Shown here: one piece after another, positions 38,541 through 49,762 of the stretch
How positions within the stretch are numbered: the first letter of the stretch is position 1
Layout: each line of letters begins with the position of its first letter
Assembly: GCF_014946725.1 (NCBI RefSeq)
Contig: NZ_JACFXY010000007.1
Coordinates: 62,001-126,000, forward strand
Length of the DNA: 64,000 nt
Source of the DNA: Mixta mediterraneensis
Lineage (GTDB): Bacteria; Pseudomonadota; Gammaproteobacteria; Enterobacterales; Enterobacteriaceae
Direction of reading: 5' to 3'
Program-made: the position numbers and the translations under genes
Notes under the pieces: generated by a model
The model's database searches: none
What the model saw: only the letters and a program-made list of their open reading frames with translations
Told to the model about the DNA's origin: nothing

Positions 38541-39062
38541 ATGGCAGAAAAACGCAATATCTTTCTGGTTGGGCCGATGGGTGCCGGCAAAAGCACTATT
38601 GGCCGTCAGTTGGCTCAGCAACTCAATATGGAGTTCTTCGATTCCGATCAGGAAATTGAGCGACGCACCGGAGCGGATGTGGGCTGGGTTTTTGACGTCG
38701 AAGGCGAAGCTGGCTTTCGCGATCGCGAAGAAAAAATCATCAATGAACTGACCGAGAAGCAAGGCATCGTCCTGGCGACTGGCGGTGGCTCCGTTAAATC
38801 CCGGGAAACCCGTAATCGTCTCTCCGCCCGCGGTGTCGTGGTGTATCTGGAAACCACTATCGAGAAGCAGCTGGCGCGCACGCAGCGTGATAAAAAACGT
38901 CCGCTGTTGCAGGTGGATTCACCACCACGCGAAGTGCTCGAAGCGTTAGCTGACGAACGTAACCCGCTGTACGAAGAGATCGCCGATGTCACCATCCGTA
39001 CTGATGATCAGAGTGCGAAAGTGGTGGCGAATCAGATTATCCACATGTTGGAAAAAAGTTGA
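38541..39062 (+). CDS. aroK: Shikimate kinase I
   Basis: Phosphorylates shikimate with ATP in the common aromatic pathway. 173 residues as in E. coli. P-loop [11 protein letters not shown] at residues 11-21, the [11 protein letters not shown] block with the shikimate-binding Asp, and the lid arginine region [11 protein letters not shown]. First gene of the conserved aroK-aroB-damX-dam-rpe-gph-trpS run. Confidence 0.97.
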   Translation: MAEKRNIFLVGPMGAGKSTIGRQLAQQLNMEFFDSDQEIERRTGADVGWVFDVEGEAGFRDREEKIINELTEKQGIVLATGGGSVKSRETRNRLSARGVVVYLETTIEKQLARTQRDKKRPLLQVDSPPREVLEALADERNPLYEEIADVTIRTDDQSAKVVANQIIHMLEKS

Positions 39063-39100
39063 TCCAACGCTTAAAGGCTCTGTAACAGGTATTGAGCATT

Positions 39101-40189
39101 ATGGAGAAGATCACCGTTGCATTGGGGAAACGTAGTTACCCCATTACTATCGCCGCCGGACTGTTTAACGATCCGGCTTCTTTTTGGCCGCTAAAAGCGG
39201 GCGATCATGCCATGCTGGTGACTAACCAGACACTGGCACCGCTCTACCTTGAGAAGCTGTCGGCGCTGCTGACAGCGGCGGGCGTAAAAGTGGATCAGGT
39301 GGTTTTACCCGACGGCGAGCAGTACAAAACGCTGGCCGTGATGGATCAAGTCTTTACCGCACTGCTGCAAAAGCCGCACGGTCGCGACACGACGCTTATC
39401 GCCTTAGGCGGGGGGGTCATTGGCGATCTGACCGGTTTTGCTGCAGCCAGCTATCAGCGCGGTGTACGCTTTATTCAGGTGCCCACGACCTTGTTGTCAC
39501 AGGTTGATTCTTCCGTGGGTGGCAAAACCGCCGTTAACCATCCACTTGGTAAAAACATGATCGGTGCATTTTATCAGCCCGCTTCGGTGATAATTGATAC
39601 TGACTGTTTACGCTCGTTGCCGCCACGCGAACTGGCGTCAGGTCTGGCGGAAGTGATTAAGTACGGCATCATTCTGGATGGCGAATTTTTCACATGGCTG
39701 GAGCAAAATCTTGATCGGTTACTGGCGCTGGAAACGCAAGCCATGGCGTACTGTATTCGTCGCTGCTGTGAGTTGAAGGCGGAAGTGGTTGCTGCTGATG
39801 AGCGGGAAACCGGCCAGCGTGCGCTGTTGAATCTGGGCCATACCTATGGTCATGCGATTGAAGCACACATGGGTTATGGCAACTGGTTGCACGGCGAAGC
39901 TGTTGCTGCGGGCATGGTTATGGCAGCACATACCGCAGAACGTTTAGGCCAGTTCAAAACCGAAGAAACCGATCGCATTATCACTTTACTGCATCGTGCC
40001 GGTTTACCGGTGCATGGCCCAGAAGCGATGAAAGCGGAAGACTACTTGCCTCATATGATGCGCGACAAGAAAGTCCTCGCTGGCGAATTACGCCTGGTGC
40101 TGCCTTTATCGATTGGCCGTTCTGAAGTGCGTGGCGGCGTAGCGCATGATATGGTGCTGGCTGCAATTAACGATTGCCAGAAAACTTGA
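39101..40189 (+). CDS. aroB: 3-dehydroquinate synthase
   Basis: Converts DAHP to 3-dehydroquinate, second step of the shikimate pathway, using NAD and a divalent metal. ATG 39101 gives [15 protein letters not shown] and 362 residues, as in E. coli. The NAD-binding DGEQYKTL, the glycine-rich [34 protein letters not shown] and the zinc-ligand histidines in [12 protein letters not shown] and [10 protein letters not shown] are all present. It lies 38 nt after aroK. Confidence 0.97.
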   Translation: MEKITVALGKRSYPITIAAGLFNDPASFWPLKAGDHAMLVTNQTLAPLYLEKLSALLTAAGVKVDQVVLPDGEQYKTLAVMDQVFTALLQKPHGRDTTLIALGGGVIGDLTGFAAASYQRGVRFIQVPTTLLSQVDSSVGGKTAVNHPLGKNMIGAFYQPASVIIDTDCLRSLPPRELASGLAEVIKYGIILDGEFFTWLEQNLDRLLALETQAMAYCIRRCCELKAEVVAADERETGQRALLNLGHTYGHAIEAHMGYGNWLHGEAVAAGMVMAAHTAERLGQFKTEETDRIITLLHRAGLPVHGPEAMKAEDYLPHMMRDKKVLAGELRLVLPLSIGRSEVRGGVAHDMVLAAINDCQKT

Positions 40190-40258
40190 TAATAAGCAGT
40201 TAAGCGGCAGAGCTGCGCGGTGAAGCGCAACCTATACCCGCTTTACTGAGGAGGCAAA

Positions 40259-41293
40259 ATGGATGAGTTTAAACCGGAAGACGAGTTAAAACCTGACGCC
40301 AGTGACCGCCGTCCCTCGCGTCCACGCAAGCCGACTTCTGCACCTAAAGTGCCGGTTTCCCGTCAGAAAATGATGATGGGCATCGGCATTTTGGTTTTGC
40401 TGCTGTTAGTGCTGGGCATTGGCTCGGCGCTGAATGGCCCGGACGACAGCAAACCGGCGTCTGATAGCAGTAAGGCTACATCCACAGGTGGATCTAACGC
40501 TAACGGCGACAGAAATATCGATCTTACAGGGGCGACTTCCATGACCGGCGGGCAAAATTCGTCCGGACCAGCTGCATCAGCCGTAAACACCCCGCCAGCT
40601 GCGGGCGAGAGTGCCAGCAACGCGCCGCGTGACATTTCAATGCCTGAAGTTTCCTCCACTCCTACTCAGGCCGCGCCAGTTGAAGCACCTGCTAACCAGC
40701 AACGCGTCACTTTGCCAGGCGACCTCAACAGCGCGCTGAATAATCAGCAGCAGCAAATGGATAACGCTGCGCAGGGTGCGCAGAACACCGGTTCTTTACC
40801 AACGGCTCCGGCCACGGTAAGTGGCAATGCGAACCATACAGCCACAGCGCCGGCGAACCGCCCGGCAGCGGGTAAAAACAGCTCGCCGGTGCGAACTCAA
40901 CGCGAGCAGCCGCATAAAACAGCGACGAAGCCCGTAACCAGCGAAAGCAAAACACATACTACGCCAGCGCGTCCGGTTACCCGCGGTTCTGACACCAGTA
41001 GCCATGCAGGAAGCAGTGCCTCCAGCAAATCACTGCCGAGCGGCAACTATACGCTGCAGCTGAGCGGCGCATCGCGTGAAGACAGCCTGAATGCCTGGGC
41101 GAAGAAACAGAATCTCAGCGGTTATCACGTATATAAAACCACCCGTAACGGTCAGTCGTGGTACGTGCTGGTGAGTGGCTCTTACGCGACCCCCGCCGAG
41201 GCTAAACGCGCCGTTGCCTCGCTACCGGCAGACGTTCGTGAGCAGAACCCCTGGGTGAAGCCGCTGAGCCAGGTGAAGAAAGAAGCTCAATAG
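40259..41293 (+). CDS. damX: DamX, SPOR-domain cell division protein
   Basis: Inner-membrane division protein that goes to the septum by binding denuded peptidoglycan. 344 residues, shorter than the 428 of E. coli; the difference is in the low-complexity linker. Cytoplasmic acidic/basic N-terminus (1-36), membrane helix about 38-58, long Ser/Ala/Pro/Gln-rich periplasmic linker (60-265), and a C-terminal SPOR domain (about 265-340; YTLQLSGASREDSLNAWAKK, SWYVLVSGSYATPAEAKRAV). A terminator follows, separating it from dam. Confidence 0.93.
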   Translation: MDEFKPEDELKPDASDRRPSRPRKPTSAPKVPVSRQKMMMGIGILVLLLLVLGIGSALNGPDDSKPASDSSKATSTGGSNANGDRNIDLTGATSMTGGQNSSGPAASAVNTPPAAGESASNAPRDISMPEVSSTPTQAAPVEAPANQQRVTLPGDLNSALNNQQQQMDNAAQGAQNTGSLPTAPATVSGNANHTATAPANRPAAGKNSSPVRTQREQPHKTATKPVTSESKTHTTPARPVTRGSDTSSHAGSSASSKSLPSGNYTLQLSGASREDSLNAWAKKQNLSGYHVYKTTRNGQSWYVLVSGSYATPAEAKRAVASLPADVREQNPWVKPLSQVKKEAQ

Positions 41294-41300
41294 TTTATGT

Positions 41301-41327
41301 GGGGCCAGTCACCCTGGCCCCGTTTTT
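41301..41327 (+). terminator. damX terminator
   Basis: GGGGCCAG (41301-41308) pairs with CTGGCCCC (41314-41321) around TCACC, followed by GTTTTT. It lies just past the damX stop. Downstream dam therefore probably has its own promoter or depends on read-through. Confidence 0.85.
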
Positions 41328-41389
41328 AAGCGCAGATCTGCTGTCGGTCCAGCCACAGCCTCACCATAAGATGTATTAACCACGACAGC

Positions 41390-42202
41390 ATGAAGAAAAA
41401 TCGCGCTTTCCTGAAATGGGCAGGGGGGAAGTTTCCCTTAGTTGAAGAAATTCATCGCTATTTACCGCAAGGTGACTGCCTGGTTGAACCCTTTGTTGGT
41501 GCCGGATCGGTGTTTCTTAATACCGAATTTGACCATTACCATCTTGCTGATATTAACAGCGACTTAATTAATCTTTACAACATCGTTAAGCATCGCACGG
41601 CAGATTTTATTCGTGATGCACAGCTCTTGTTCACCCCGGAAGGCAACACTGAAGCCTGCTATTACCTGCGCCGTACCGAATTCAACCTCAGTGCCGACAG
41701 CTATCAGCGCGCACTGCTGTTCCTCTATTTGAATCGTCACTGCTACAACGGCTTGTGCCGCTATAACCTGCGTGGCGAATTCAATGTGCCGTTTGGTCGT
41801 TATCGTAAACCCTACTTTCCTGAAGCGGAGCTGCTATGGTTTGCCGAGCGGTCACAGAAAGCGACATTTGTCTGTGAGTCATACGATGTTACCCTGAGCA
41901 ATGCCCGCAAAGGCTCTGTGGTATATTGTGATCCGCCGTATGCCCCGCTGTCCGCGACGGCCAATTTTACGGCGTATCACACCAACAGTTTTAGTCTGCG
42001 TGAACAGCAGCATCTGGCAGAGCTGGCTGGCAAGCTGGCGACAGAAAGCCAGATCCCGGTATTGATTTCCAACCATGACACTGCACTCACACGTTTATGG
42101 TATCAGGAGGCAGTGTTATATGTGGTTAAGGCCCGGCGTTCTATTAGCCGAAGCATAAGCGGTCGCACAAAGGTCGACGAACTGCTGGCACTGTTTAGCT
42201 AG
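41390..42202 (+). CDS. dam: Dam, DNA adenine (GATC) methyltransferase
   Basis: Methylates adenine in GATC; used in mismatch repair strand choice, replication initiation timing and gene regulation. 270 residues (E. coli 278). The SAM-binding FLKWAGGK is at about residues 7-14, [10 protein letters not shown] near 35, and the catalytic DPPY at 181-184 (CDPPYAP). This alpha-class order (SAM site first, target recognition, then DPPY) is intact. Confidence 0.97.
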   Translation: MKKNRAFLKWAGGKFPLVEEIHRYLPQGDCLVEPFVGAGSVFLNTEFDHYHLADINSDLINLYNIVKHRTADFIRDAQLLFTPEGNTEACYYLRRTEFNLSADSYQRALLFLYLNRHCYNGLCRYNLRGEFNVPFGRYRKPYFPEAELLWFAERSQKATFVCESYDVTLSNARKGSVVYCDPPYAPLSATANFTAYHTNSFSLREQQHLAELAGKLATESQIPVLISNHDTALTRLWYQEAVLYVVKARRSISRSISGRTKVDELLALFS

Positions 42203-42269
42203 TCGGTTTCGTCCGCGACCAACGCATTACGCCAGCCGCAAGGTTGGCGCACAACAGTGGGAGAAACGG

Positions 42270-42953
42270 ATGAAACAATATTTGCTGGCCCCTTCAATCC
42301 TTTCGGCGGATTTTGCCCGTCTGGGCGAAGACACCGCAAAAGCGCTGGCGGCTGGAGGCGACGTGGTTCACTTCGACGTAATGGATAACCATTACGTTCC
42401 CAACCTGACCATGGGGCCGATGGTGCTGAAAGCGCTGCGCGACTATGGCATCACCGCACCTATCGATGTGCATCTGATGGTGAAACCGGTTGATGCGCTA
42501 ATCCCTGAGTTCGTCAAAGCCGGCGCCACCTATATTACGTTTCATCCCGAAGCCAGCGAGCATGTCGATCGCACCTTACAGCTGATCAAAGAACACGGCT
42601 GCAAGGCAGGCCTGGTGTTCAATCCCGCCACGCCGCTCAGCTATCTCGATTACGTGATGGATAAGCTGGACATCATTCTGCTGATGTCGGTGAACCCAGG
42701 CTTTGGTGGGCAATCTTTTATTCCTGGTACGCTGGATAAATTGCGCGAAGCACGTAAACGCATTGATCAGAGCGGCTACCACATTCGTCTTGAGGTGGAC
42801 GGTGGTGTGAAGATTGATAACATTGGGCAAATCGCAGCAGCGGGTGCCGACATGTTTGTTGCTGGATCCGCTATTTTTGGTCATCCCGATTACAAAAAAG
42901 TCATTGATGATATGCGCAACGAGCTGGAGAAAGCGAATGGCTCATTTCACTGA
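42270..42953 (+). CDS. rpe: Ribulose-phosphate 3-epimerase
   Basis: Interconverts ribulose 5-phosphate and xylulose 5-phosphate in the pentose phosphate pathway. 227 residues (E. coli 225). TIM-barrel motifs: [13 protein letters not shown], the metal/catalytic Asp in [36 protein letters not shown] and [11 protein letters not shown]. The last 17 nt overlap the gph start. Confidence 0.97.
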   Translation: MKQYLLAPSILSADFARLGEDTAKALAAGGDVVHFDVMDNHYVPNLTMGPMVLKALRDYGITAPIDVHLMVKPVDALIPEFVKAGATYITFHPEASEHVDRTLQLIKEHGCKAGLVFNPATPLSYLDYVMDKLDIILLMSVNPGFGGQSFIPGTLDKLREARKRIDQSGYHIRLEVDGGVKIDNIGQIAAAGADMFVAGSAIFGHPDYKKVIDDMRNELEKANGSFH

Positions 42954-43612
42954 TATTCGTGCGCTGGCATTTGATCTTGACGGCACGCTGGTAGACAGCG
43001 CGCCGGGCCTGTCCGATGCGATTGATCGTACGCTGGCAGATCTAAAATTACCTGCCGCTGGCATCGAGCGCGTATCCACCTGGATTGGCAATGGTGCTGA
43101 CGTGATGATGTCGCGTGCATTGACGTATGCACTGGGCCGAGAGCCGCAGCCGGACGAGCAACGCGATGCGCGTGCCTTATTCGACAGGCATTACGCCGAC
43201 ACGGTGGAGGCGGGCAGTACGCTGTTTCCACAGGTAAAAGCGACGCTGGAAACGCTGCAGACTAAAGGCATTCCGCTGGCTCTTGTTACCAACAAGCCCA
43301 CCCCCTTTGTTGCGCCTTTATTAGCCTCGCTCGGTATTGCCGACGCGTTTTCGCTGATTATTGGTGGCGATGATGTCATTGTGAAAAAAACACCCTGCTG
43401 CGATTTTTCTGGTACTGGGTAAGTTCGGCCTACTGCCGGGACAATTACTGTTTGTCGGCGATTCCCGCAATGATATTCTCGCTGCCCAGGCGGCTGGCGT
43501 GCCCAATATCGGCATGACGTTTGGTTACAATTACGGCGAGCCGATTGCTACCAGCCAGCCTGATTTAACCCTCAACTCTTTCGACGAACTTTTGCCCGCT
43601 CTTGGGCTGTAA
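42937..43612 (+). pseudogene. gph: gph phosphoglycolate phosphatase, frameshifted
   Basis: HAD phosphatase that clears 2-phosphoglycolate released in DNA repair. The first frame from ATG 42937 gives [24 protein letters not shown] through [14 protein letters not shown] and [11 protein letters not shown], then drifts to a stop at 43422. The rest ([18 protein letters not shown]-type sequence, [19 protein letters not shown]) continues in the +2 frame to TAA 43610-43612. The shift is at the A7 run at about 43384-43390, where KKPHP is expected and KKTPC is read: a 2-nt loss or 1-nt gain. It is either a real inactivation, a slippage event or a base-call error. The usual E. coli insert after residue 65 is also shorter. 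Confidence 0.88.
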
Positions 43613-43628
43613 TTATCAGGACACAATC

Positions 43629-44633
43629 ATGAGCAAACCCATCGTTTTCAGCGGCGCACAGCCGTCCGGCGAACTGACCATTGGCAACTATATGGGTGCG
43701 CTGCGTCAGTGGGTGCAGATGCAGGACGATTTCCACTGCATTTACTGCATCGTTGACTTACACGCCATCACCGTGCGTCAGGATCCTGCTGCTCTGCGTC
43801 AAGCCACGCTGGATACGCTGGCGCTTTATCTTGCCTGCGGTATCGATCCTGAGAAAAGCACTATTTTCGTCCAGTCACATGTGCCAGAACATGCGCAGCT
43901 GAGCTGGGTTTTGAACTGCTACGCCTATTTCGGCGAACTCAGCCGTATGACCCAGTTCAAAGACAAATCGGCGCGCTATGAAGAGAACATTAATGCGGGC
44001 CTGTTTGATTACCCGGTGCTGATGGCCGCAGACATTCTGCTGTATCAGACTAATCAGGTGCCGGTGGGTGAAGATCAGAAACAGCACCTGGAGCTGAGCC
44101 GTGATATTGCCAGCCGTTTTAATGCGCTTTATGGCGAAATTTTCAAGGTGCCGGAGCCATTCATCCCGAAATCAGGCGCACGCGTGATGTCGCTACTTGA
44201 GCCGACCAGGAAGATGTCCAAGTCTGACGATAATCGCAATAATGTTATCGGCCTGCTGGAAGATCCTAAATCGGTAGTGAAGAAGATCAAACGAGCCATG
44301 ACCGACTCCGAAGAGCCGCCAGTGGTGCGCTACGACATTAAAGAAAAGCCCGGCGTTTCTAACCTGCTGGATATTTTGTCTGGCGTCACTGGCAAACCTG
44401 TTGCCGAGCTGGAACAAGAGTTTGAAGGCAAAATGTATGGTCATCTGAAAGGTGCAGTAGCCGATGCGGTTTCTGGCATGTTGTCGGAATTGCAGGCGCG
44501 TTATAACCGTTTCCGGAATGACGAAGCTTTGCTGGAACAGGTAATGCGTGACGGCGCAACTAAAGCGCGCGCGCAGGCGCAAGAGACGCTGAAGAAGGTG
44601 TATCAAGCGGTGGGTTTTGTCGCCCAGCCTTGA
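43629..44633 (+). CDS. trpS: Tryptophanyl-tRNA synthetase
   Basis: Charges tRNA-Trp. ATG 43629 gives 334 residues, as in E. coli. Class I motifs: the HIGH-like TIGN in [12 protein letters not shown] (about residues 9-20) and KMSKSDDN (near 195). It lies 16 nt downstream of the true gph stop, the last gene of the aroK-trpS series, and is followed by a terminator. Confidence 0.97.
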   Translation: MSKPIVFSGAQPSGELTIGNYMGALRQWVQMQDDFHCIYCIVDLHAITVRQDPAALRQATLDTLALYLACGIDPEKSTIFVQSHVPEHAQLSWVLNCYAYFGELSRMTQFKDKSARYEENINAGLFDYPVLMAADILLYQTNQVPVGEDQKQHLELSRDIASRFNALYGEIFKVPEPFIPKSGARVMSLLEPTRKMSKSDDNRNNVIGLLEDPKSVVKKIKRAMTDSEEPPVVRYDIKEKPGVSNLLDILSGVTGKPVAELEQEFEGKMYGHLKGAVADAVSGMLSELQARYNRFRNDEALLEQVMRDGATKARAQAQETLKKVYQAVGFVAQP

Positions 44634-44654
44634 GTGTTAAGCGGTAAAAAAAAG

Positions 44655-44679
44655 CGGCGGGCCTGAACCCGCCGTTTTT
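44655..44679 (+). terminator. trpS terminator
   Basis: CGGCGGG (44655-44661) pairs with CCCGCCG (44668-44674), followed by TTTTT and preceded by a run of A. It closes the aroK-to-trpS transcript. Confidence 0.9.
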
Positions 44680-44968
44680 ACTGGATGCGGCACAGCGACC
44701 GCTTTTCACCCGCGGCTGCAAAAAGCGCAACGCTGAGTATGGCTGCATAATAAAAAGTCGAGCGGTTCAAGCTGAAGCGTGCGGGCTGTAAGCGCTCATG
44801 TTCTACTGAAGCGCCCGTTACTATAACGCGGCTGTTCCTGCAGCGGTGGTCTGTCAGCGTTTATCTGGGCTTCCAACCGGCGCAATATGTCATCTACCGG
44901 CAGGAAAAAGAGGGAAGGATGCCAAAGGTTGAAGGAAGAGGGCAGCGCCGCAGCGCCGCCCGAAAGGA
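44680..44968. other. trpS/tsgA intergenic region lacking the nir-cysG block
   Basis: No gene found. In E. coli nirBDC and cysG lie between tsgA and trpS; here there is only this gap and no recognisable remnant. A GC-rich interrupted hairpin at 44940-44961 (GGGC-GCGC / GCGC-GCCC) sits just past the tsgA stop and could terminate it, though it has no T-run. Confidence 0.45.
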
Positions 44969-46147
44969 TTAATGCGTGACGTGACCATGCTGGCGATGCT
45001 TAGACACAAAACCAAGCAGCACACACATAATGAACACCACCGCATACAAACCGTTAGCGGTAAACAGTGCAGCGTGCACGCTGCTCTTCTCAACAATCGG
45101 TCCGGTTACCACGAAAGTTAACATAGTGCCGACTGTGCCGCAGGTCAGGATAAAATTCACCAGCTTTGGCGACGAGACTTTGGTTTGCAGCGAACCAAGC
45201 GTAATGATGGTGGTGTAAATCGCGCTGGAGCTGAAGCCTAGTGTCATGATGATCCAGCTCAGCATACCGGCATCGTTGCTGCGGACAAACCAGTACATCA
45301 ATACCGTGGCGAGGCCGGTCAGAACCATCAGAATGCGTTGCAAATCGAAGAAACGCAGCAGGAAGCTGAACACCCACATGCCGATCATATAGGCGGTCCA
45401 GAAATTACCGACCAGCTGACCCGCGCTGGCAATATCCATGCCCATGGTTTTGGTCGCGTATTCCGGCACCCAGGAAATAAAGCCGAGTTGACCCAGGATA
45501 TAGCACAGCGCGGCAATCGACAGGAACAGCACGCCAACGCCCCACTTCTCTTTTTCTACCGTTGGGCTGTTTTCTGGTTTACTCAGGACCGGAAATTCTA
45601 CCAGCAGCGTCAGCACAAAAATCGCGACGTAAATGACGCCAATACAGGCGTAGACCCAATACCAGGGCAACTGGCGTGCCAGCAGGATGCCTGCCAGCAC
45701 TGGGAACAGTGTGCCGGCCATGCTAAAAAAGGAGTCGGTAAACAACAGGCGTGAGCCTCGCTGGCGACCTTCATATATATGTGTAATCAGGAAAGTGCCA
45801 ATCGACATGGTGATACCGCTGACCACGCCCAGTACGAACATACACAGCGAGAAGATGCTTAGATCGCGGCTGGTCATCAGACCTGCTACCGCCAGTATCA
45901 TTAAGACAAAGCCAAAGATCAGCTGGCGTTTAAGGGGTACGATGACCATCAACCAGGCATTAAGGAAAACCGCCGCCAGAATACCGGCATTAAGAAAAGT
46001 AAAAGTGTTACTCATGCTGGAGATGGGGATCTGGAAATCTTTCGCAATATCACCCATTACCATGCCGGTAACGATCACCAGCGCGCCGGTAAGCGCATAA
46101 GAAAAAAAGCTGATCCAGGTAAGGCCTAAACGATTTCGGTTTGTCAT
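44969..46147 (-). CDS. tsgA: TsgA, MFS-family inner-membrane protein
   Basis: Major facilitator superfamily membrane protein of unresolved substrate; the name comes from a tellurite/selenite-related phenotype in Salmonella. 392 residues from ATG 46147 (E. coli 393), N-terminus [21 protein letters not shown]. Twelve hydrophobic segments with the loop [20 protein letters not shown] are visible. Divergent from ppiA with a 263-nt gap that contains a CRP-like palindrome. Confidence 0.93.
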   Translation of the reverse strand: MTNRNRLGLTWISFFSYALTGALVIVTGMVMGDIAKDFQIPISSMSNTFTFLNAGILAAVFLNAWLMVIVPLKRQLIFGFVLMILAVAGLMTSRDLSIFSLCMFVLGVVSGITMSIGTFLITHIYEGRQRGSRLLFTDSFFSMAGTLFPVLAGILLARQLPWYWVYACIGVIYVAIFVLTLLVEFPVLSKPENSPTVEKEKWGVGVLFLSIAALCYILGQLGFISWVPEYATKTMGMDIASAGQLVGNFWTAYMIGMWVFSFLLRFFDLQRILMVLTGLATVLMYWFVRSNDAGMLSWIIMTLGFSSSAIYTTIITLGSLQTKVSSPKLVNFILTCGTVGTMLTFVVTGPIVEKSSVHAALFTANGLYAVVFIMCVLLGFVSKHRQHGHVTH

Positions 46148-46258
46148 ATTTCTGCACCTGTTAAATACCGGAAGGTCGGTAAAAGTGTGAGAAAGTGTAA
46201 ACGGAACGGTGCCCTTAATAAACAATCAATGAAAATCTGGATCTATTATTTCACTATT

Positions 46259-46276
46259 AATGTGATTTCAATCAAT
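46259..46276. promoter_or_regulatory. Candidate CRP site between tsgA and ppiA
   Basis: AATGTGA followed by a six-base spacer and TCAAT: the left half is full consensus, the right half three of five. E. coli ppiA is known to be CRP- and CpxR-regulated, so a site here is expected. Confidence 0.4.
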
Positions 46277-46410
46277 TAATGTCCGGCGTTTATCGATTAC
46301 ACCGTTTCGTTAATGCGCACGTAAATAAAGGTAAAACGCTGGCTCTTAGAATACATGCTCTTTACAATCAATCTCGTTTTGAGCTCGCTCTCCAAGGTAA
46401 GGAATCTTTT

Positions 46411-46983
46411 ATGTTTAAACGTACTTTGACAGCGGCAGTTGCCCTGTTAGCGCTCTCCTCGGTTTCTGCCTCGGCATTAGCCGCTAAAGGCGATACACAC
46501 ATTCTGCTTACCACTTCTGCCGGTAATATCGAACTCGAACTGAACGATCAAAAAGCGCCGGTTACAGTGAAAAATTTCGTCGATTATGTAAATAGTGGTT
46601 TCTACAACAACACTATTTTCCATCGCGTGATCCCTGGTTTTATGATTCAGGGCGGCGGTTTTACGACTGATATGCAACAGAAGCAGACCAACGCGCCTGT
46701 TAAAAATGAAGCAGACAATGGCCTGCGTAATCTGCGCGGTACCATTTCTATGGCGCGTACAGCAGATAAAGACAGCGCTACCAGCCAGTTTTTCCTGAAC
46801 GTGGCAGATAACGCTTTCCTTGATCACGGTCAGCGTGATTTTGGTTATGCGGTATTTGGTAAAATAGTGAAAGGGATTGAAGTGGCAGATAAGATTTCTC
46901 AGGTCCCAACCAAAGACGTCGGTCCATACCAGAATGTGCCAACAAAACCGGTCGTTATCCTCTCTGCAAAAGTTCTGCCTTAA
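46411..46983 (+). CDS. ppiA: PpiA, periplasmic peptidyl-prolyl cis-trans isomerase (cyclophilin A)
   Basis: Folding helper for proline bonds in the periplasm. ATG 46411 with AAGGTAAGGA upstream gives 190 residues, as in E. coli. Signal peptide about 1-24 ([20 protein letters not shown]), then a cyclophilin domain with [15 protein letters not shown] (catalytic Arg), [20 protein letters not shown] and [15 protein letters not shown]. The upstream part of the open frame is not coding by homology. Confidence 0.96.
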   Translation: MFKRTLTAAVALLALSSVSASALAAKGDTHILLTTSAGNIELELNDQKAPVTVKNFVDYVNSGFYNNTIFHRVIPGFMIQGGGFTTDMQQKQTNAPVKNEADNGLRNLRGTISMARTADKDSATSQFFLNVADNAFLDHGQRDFGYAVFGKIVKGIEVADKISQVPTKDVGPYQNVPTKPVVILSAKVLP

Positions 46984-47081
46984 CACTTCTAACGCCATCG
47001 ACAGATGGCGAACATTGCCACGCCTCCGGCAAAGGAAAATTTTGCTCTTATACTTAGGGCAAAACGCAGCCAGGAGGCGAT

Positions 47082-47252
47082 ATGGCAAACAAACTCACCG
47101 AGAAACAAAAATCGACGCTCTGGCAACAGCGGCGCGCAGCCTGCTATCAGGCCAGCTGTCGGCTGGAAGGCTTAGTGCTAAATGAACCCGCACTAAAAGG
47201 CGAAGATGCTCAGACGCGACTGGAATCGCTGAGGAGACAGTATGGCCAATAA
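47082..47252 (+). CDS. yhfG: YhfG, small antitoxin-like partner of Fic
   Basis: 56 residues, begins MANKLTEKQKSTLWQQRRAA; E. coli YhfG has 55. It carries the Fic-inhibiting pattern S/T-x-x-x-E-G as S25-C-R-L-E29-G30, which in class I Fic systems blocks ATP binding in the Fic active site. The CAGGAGG ribosome-binding site is at 47070-47076. The 3' end overlaps fic by 11 nt, so the two are translated together: antitoxin first, toxin second. Confidence 0.9.
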   Translation: MANKLTEKQKSTLWQQRRAACYQASCRLEGLVLNEPALKGEDAQTRLESLRRQYGQ

Positions 47253-47835
47253 CGCTGCCGTTATCCGCGATCCCTACCTGTGGCACAACGAGGATGTGTT
47301 GAAAAATCGCCTTGATATTTATGATGCCGTTCAGCTGCGTAAAGCGGAGTTAAGCTTCAGCGCTGCACGCCTTGCCACGCTTGAACTGGGCGCAAGTACC
47401 CTGGGCCTGCCTTATCTTTGCCATATTCATCGTACCCTTTTCCAGGATGACTATAGCTGGGCCGGGGAGTTACGAACCATCGATATCTGGCGCGACGATA
47501 TGCCGTTTTGCCATTTTGAATATATCGAAAAAGAGGGCAATACGCTGATGAGCGCGCTGGAAGAAGAGAAAGGTTTAGCCGATCTGGGAGCGGAACAGTT
47601 TGTACAGCGTATCGCACACTACTATTGCGAAATCAATATGTTGCATCCGTTCCGTGAAGGCAATGGTCGCGCCCAGCGCATCTTCTTCGAACAGCTGGCG
47701 CTGCATGCGGGGTTTTTGCTCGACTGGGGTAAGGTTGAGACGGAAAACTGGGCTGCCGCAAATCAGGCTGGCGCTTCCGGTGATTTGAAACGGCTTGAAC
47801 AGGTATTTGCGAAAATAGTGAGCGAAGCGGGGTAA
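47242..47835 (+). CDS. fic: Fic family AMP-transferase
   Basis: 197 residues. The Fic motif is complete at 135-146 (HPFREGNGRAQR), including the catalytic His and the anion-binding FREGNGR; the preceding helix and LHRTLFQ-like segment (HIHRTLFQDDYSWAGELR) are present. Fic enzymes transfer AMP to hydroxyl side chains; the cellular target of enteric Fic is not settled. The start codon lies inside yhfG in another frame. pabA follows 41 nt later on the same strand, the E. coli order. Confidence 0.95.
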   Translation: MANNAAVIRDPYLWHNEDVLKNRLDIYDAVQLRKAELSFSAARLATLELGASTLGLPYLCHIHRTLFQDDYSWAGELRTIDIWRDDMPFCHFEYIEKEGNTLMSALEEEKGLADLGAEQFVQRIAHYYCEINMLHPFREGNGRAQRIFFEQLALHAGFLLDWGKVETENWAAANQAGASGDLKRLEQVFAKIVSEAG

Positions 47836-47876
47836 AAGCGTAGAATGGCGGCGCTTTCAACCACTCTGGATGGGCT

Positions 47877-48452
47877 ATGCTGCTGCTTATCGACAATTAC
47901 GACTCGTTCACCTGGAATCTCTACCAGTATTTTTGCGAGCTTGGCACGGAAGTTCGCGTTGTGCGAAACGATGCCATCACGCTGGAAGAGATGAACGCCT
48001 TACCGTTGACGCACCTGGTTATTTCCCCTGGGCCGTGCACGCCGGATGAATCTGGCATTTCGCTGGCAGCCATTCGCCATTTTGCCGGACGCATACCGGT
48101 GCTTGGTGTTTGTCTTGGTCATCAGGCCATTGCGCAGGCGTATGGCGCGAAAGTGACGGGTGCGCGTCAGGTGATGCACGGTAAAACGTCTGCGATTCAG
48201 CACACCAACCGCGGCGTATTCCGCAACCTGAACAATCCACTTACCGTTACGCGCTATCATTCGTTAATCGTGCAGCGCGATACCTTGCCGGATGATTTTG
48301 AAATCACCGCCTGGAGTCTGCGCGACGGACAACTGGATGAAATTATGGGATTCCGTCATAAAACCCTGGCGCTGGAAGGCGTGCAGTTCCACCCCGAGAG
48401 TATTCTTAGCGAGCAAGGCCATCAGCTGCTGCGCAATTTCCTTAATCAGTAA
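47877..48452 (+). CDS. pabA: PabA, glutamine amidotransferase subunit of aminodeoxychorismate synthase
   Basis: Supplies ammonia to PabB for 4-amino-4-deoxychorismate on the way to folate. 191 residues (E. coli 187). Class I glutaminase triad: C79 in [15 protein letters not shown]172 and E174 in [25 protein letters not shown] is the standard start. Located between fic and argD as in E. coli, which favours PabA over the near-identical TrpG. Confidence 0.95.
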   Translation: MLLLIDNYDSFTWNLYQYFCELGTEVRVVRNDAITLEEMNALPLTHLVISPGPCTPDESGISLAAIRHFAGRIPVLGVCLGHQAIAQAYGAKVTGARQVMHGKTSAIQHTNRGVFRNLNNPLTVTRYHSLIVQRDTLPDDFEITAWSLRDGQLDEIMGFRHKTLALEGVQFHPESILSEQGHQLLRNFLNQ

Positions 48453-48479
48453 AGTTATGTTTGCCTTTGATTGATTTTT

Positions 48480-49761
<1,282 letters not shown>

Positions 49762-49762
49762 T

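Noticed and set aside
44680-44968. Degenerate remnant of cysG or nir genes in the trpS/tsgA gap
   Set aside because: I could not match any stretch to those proteins in any frame.
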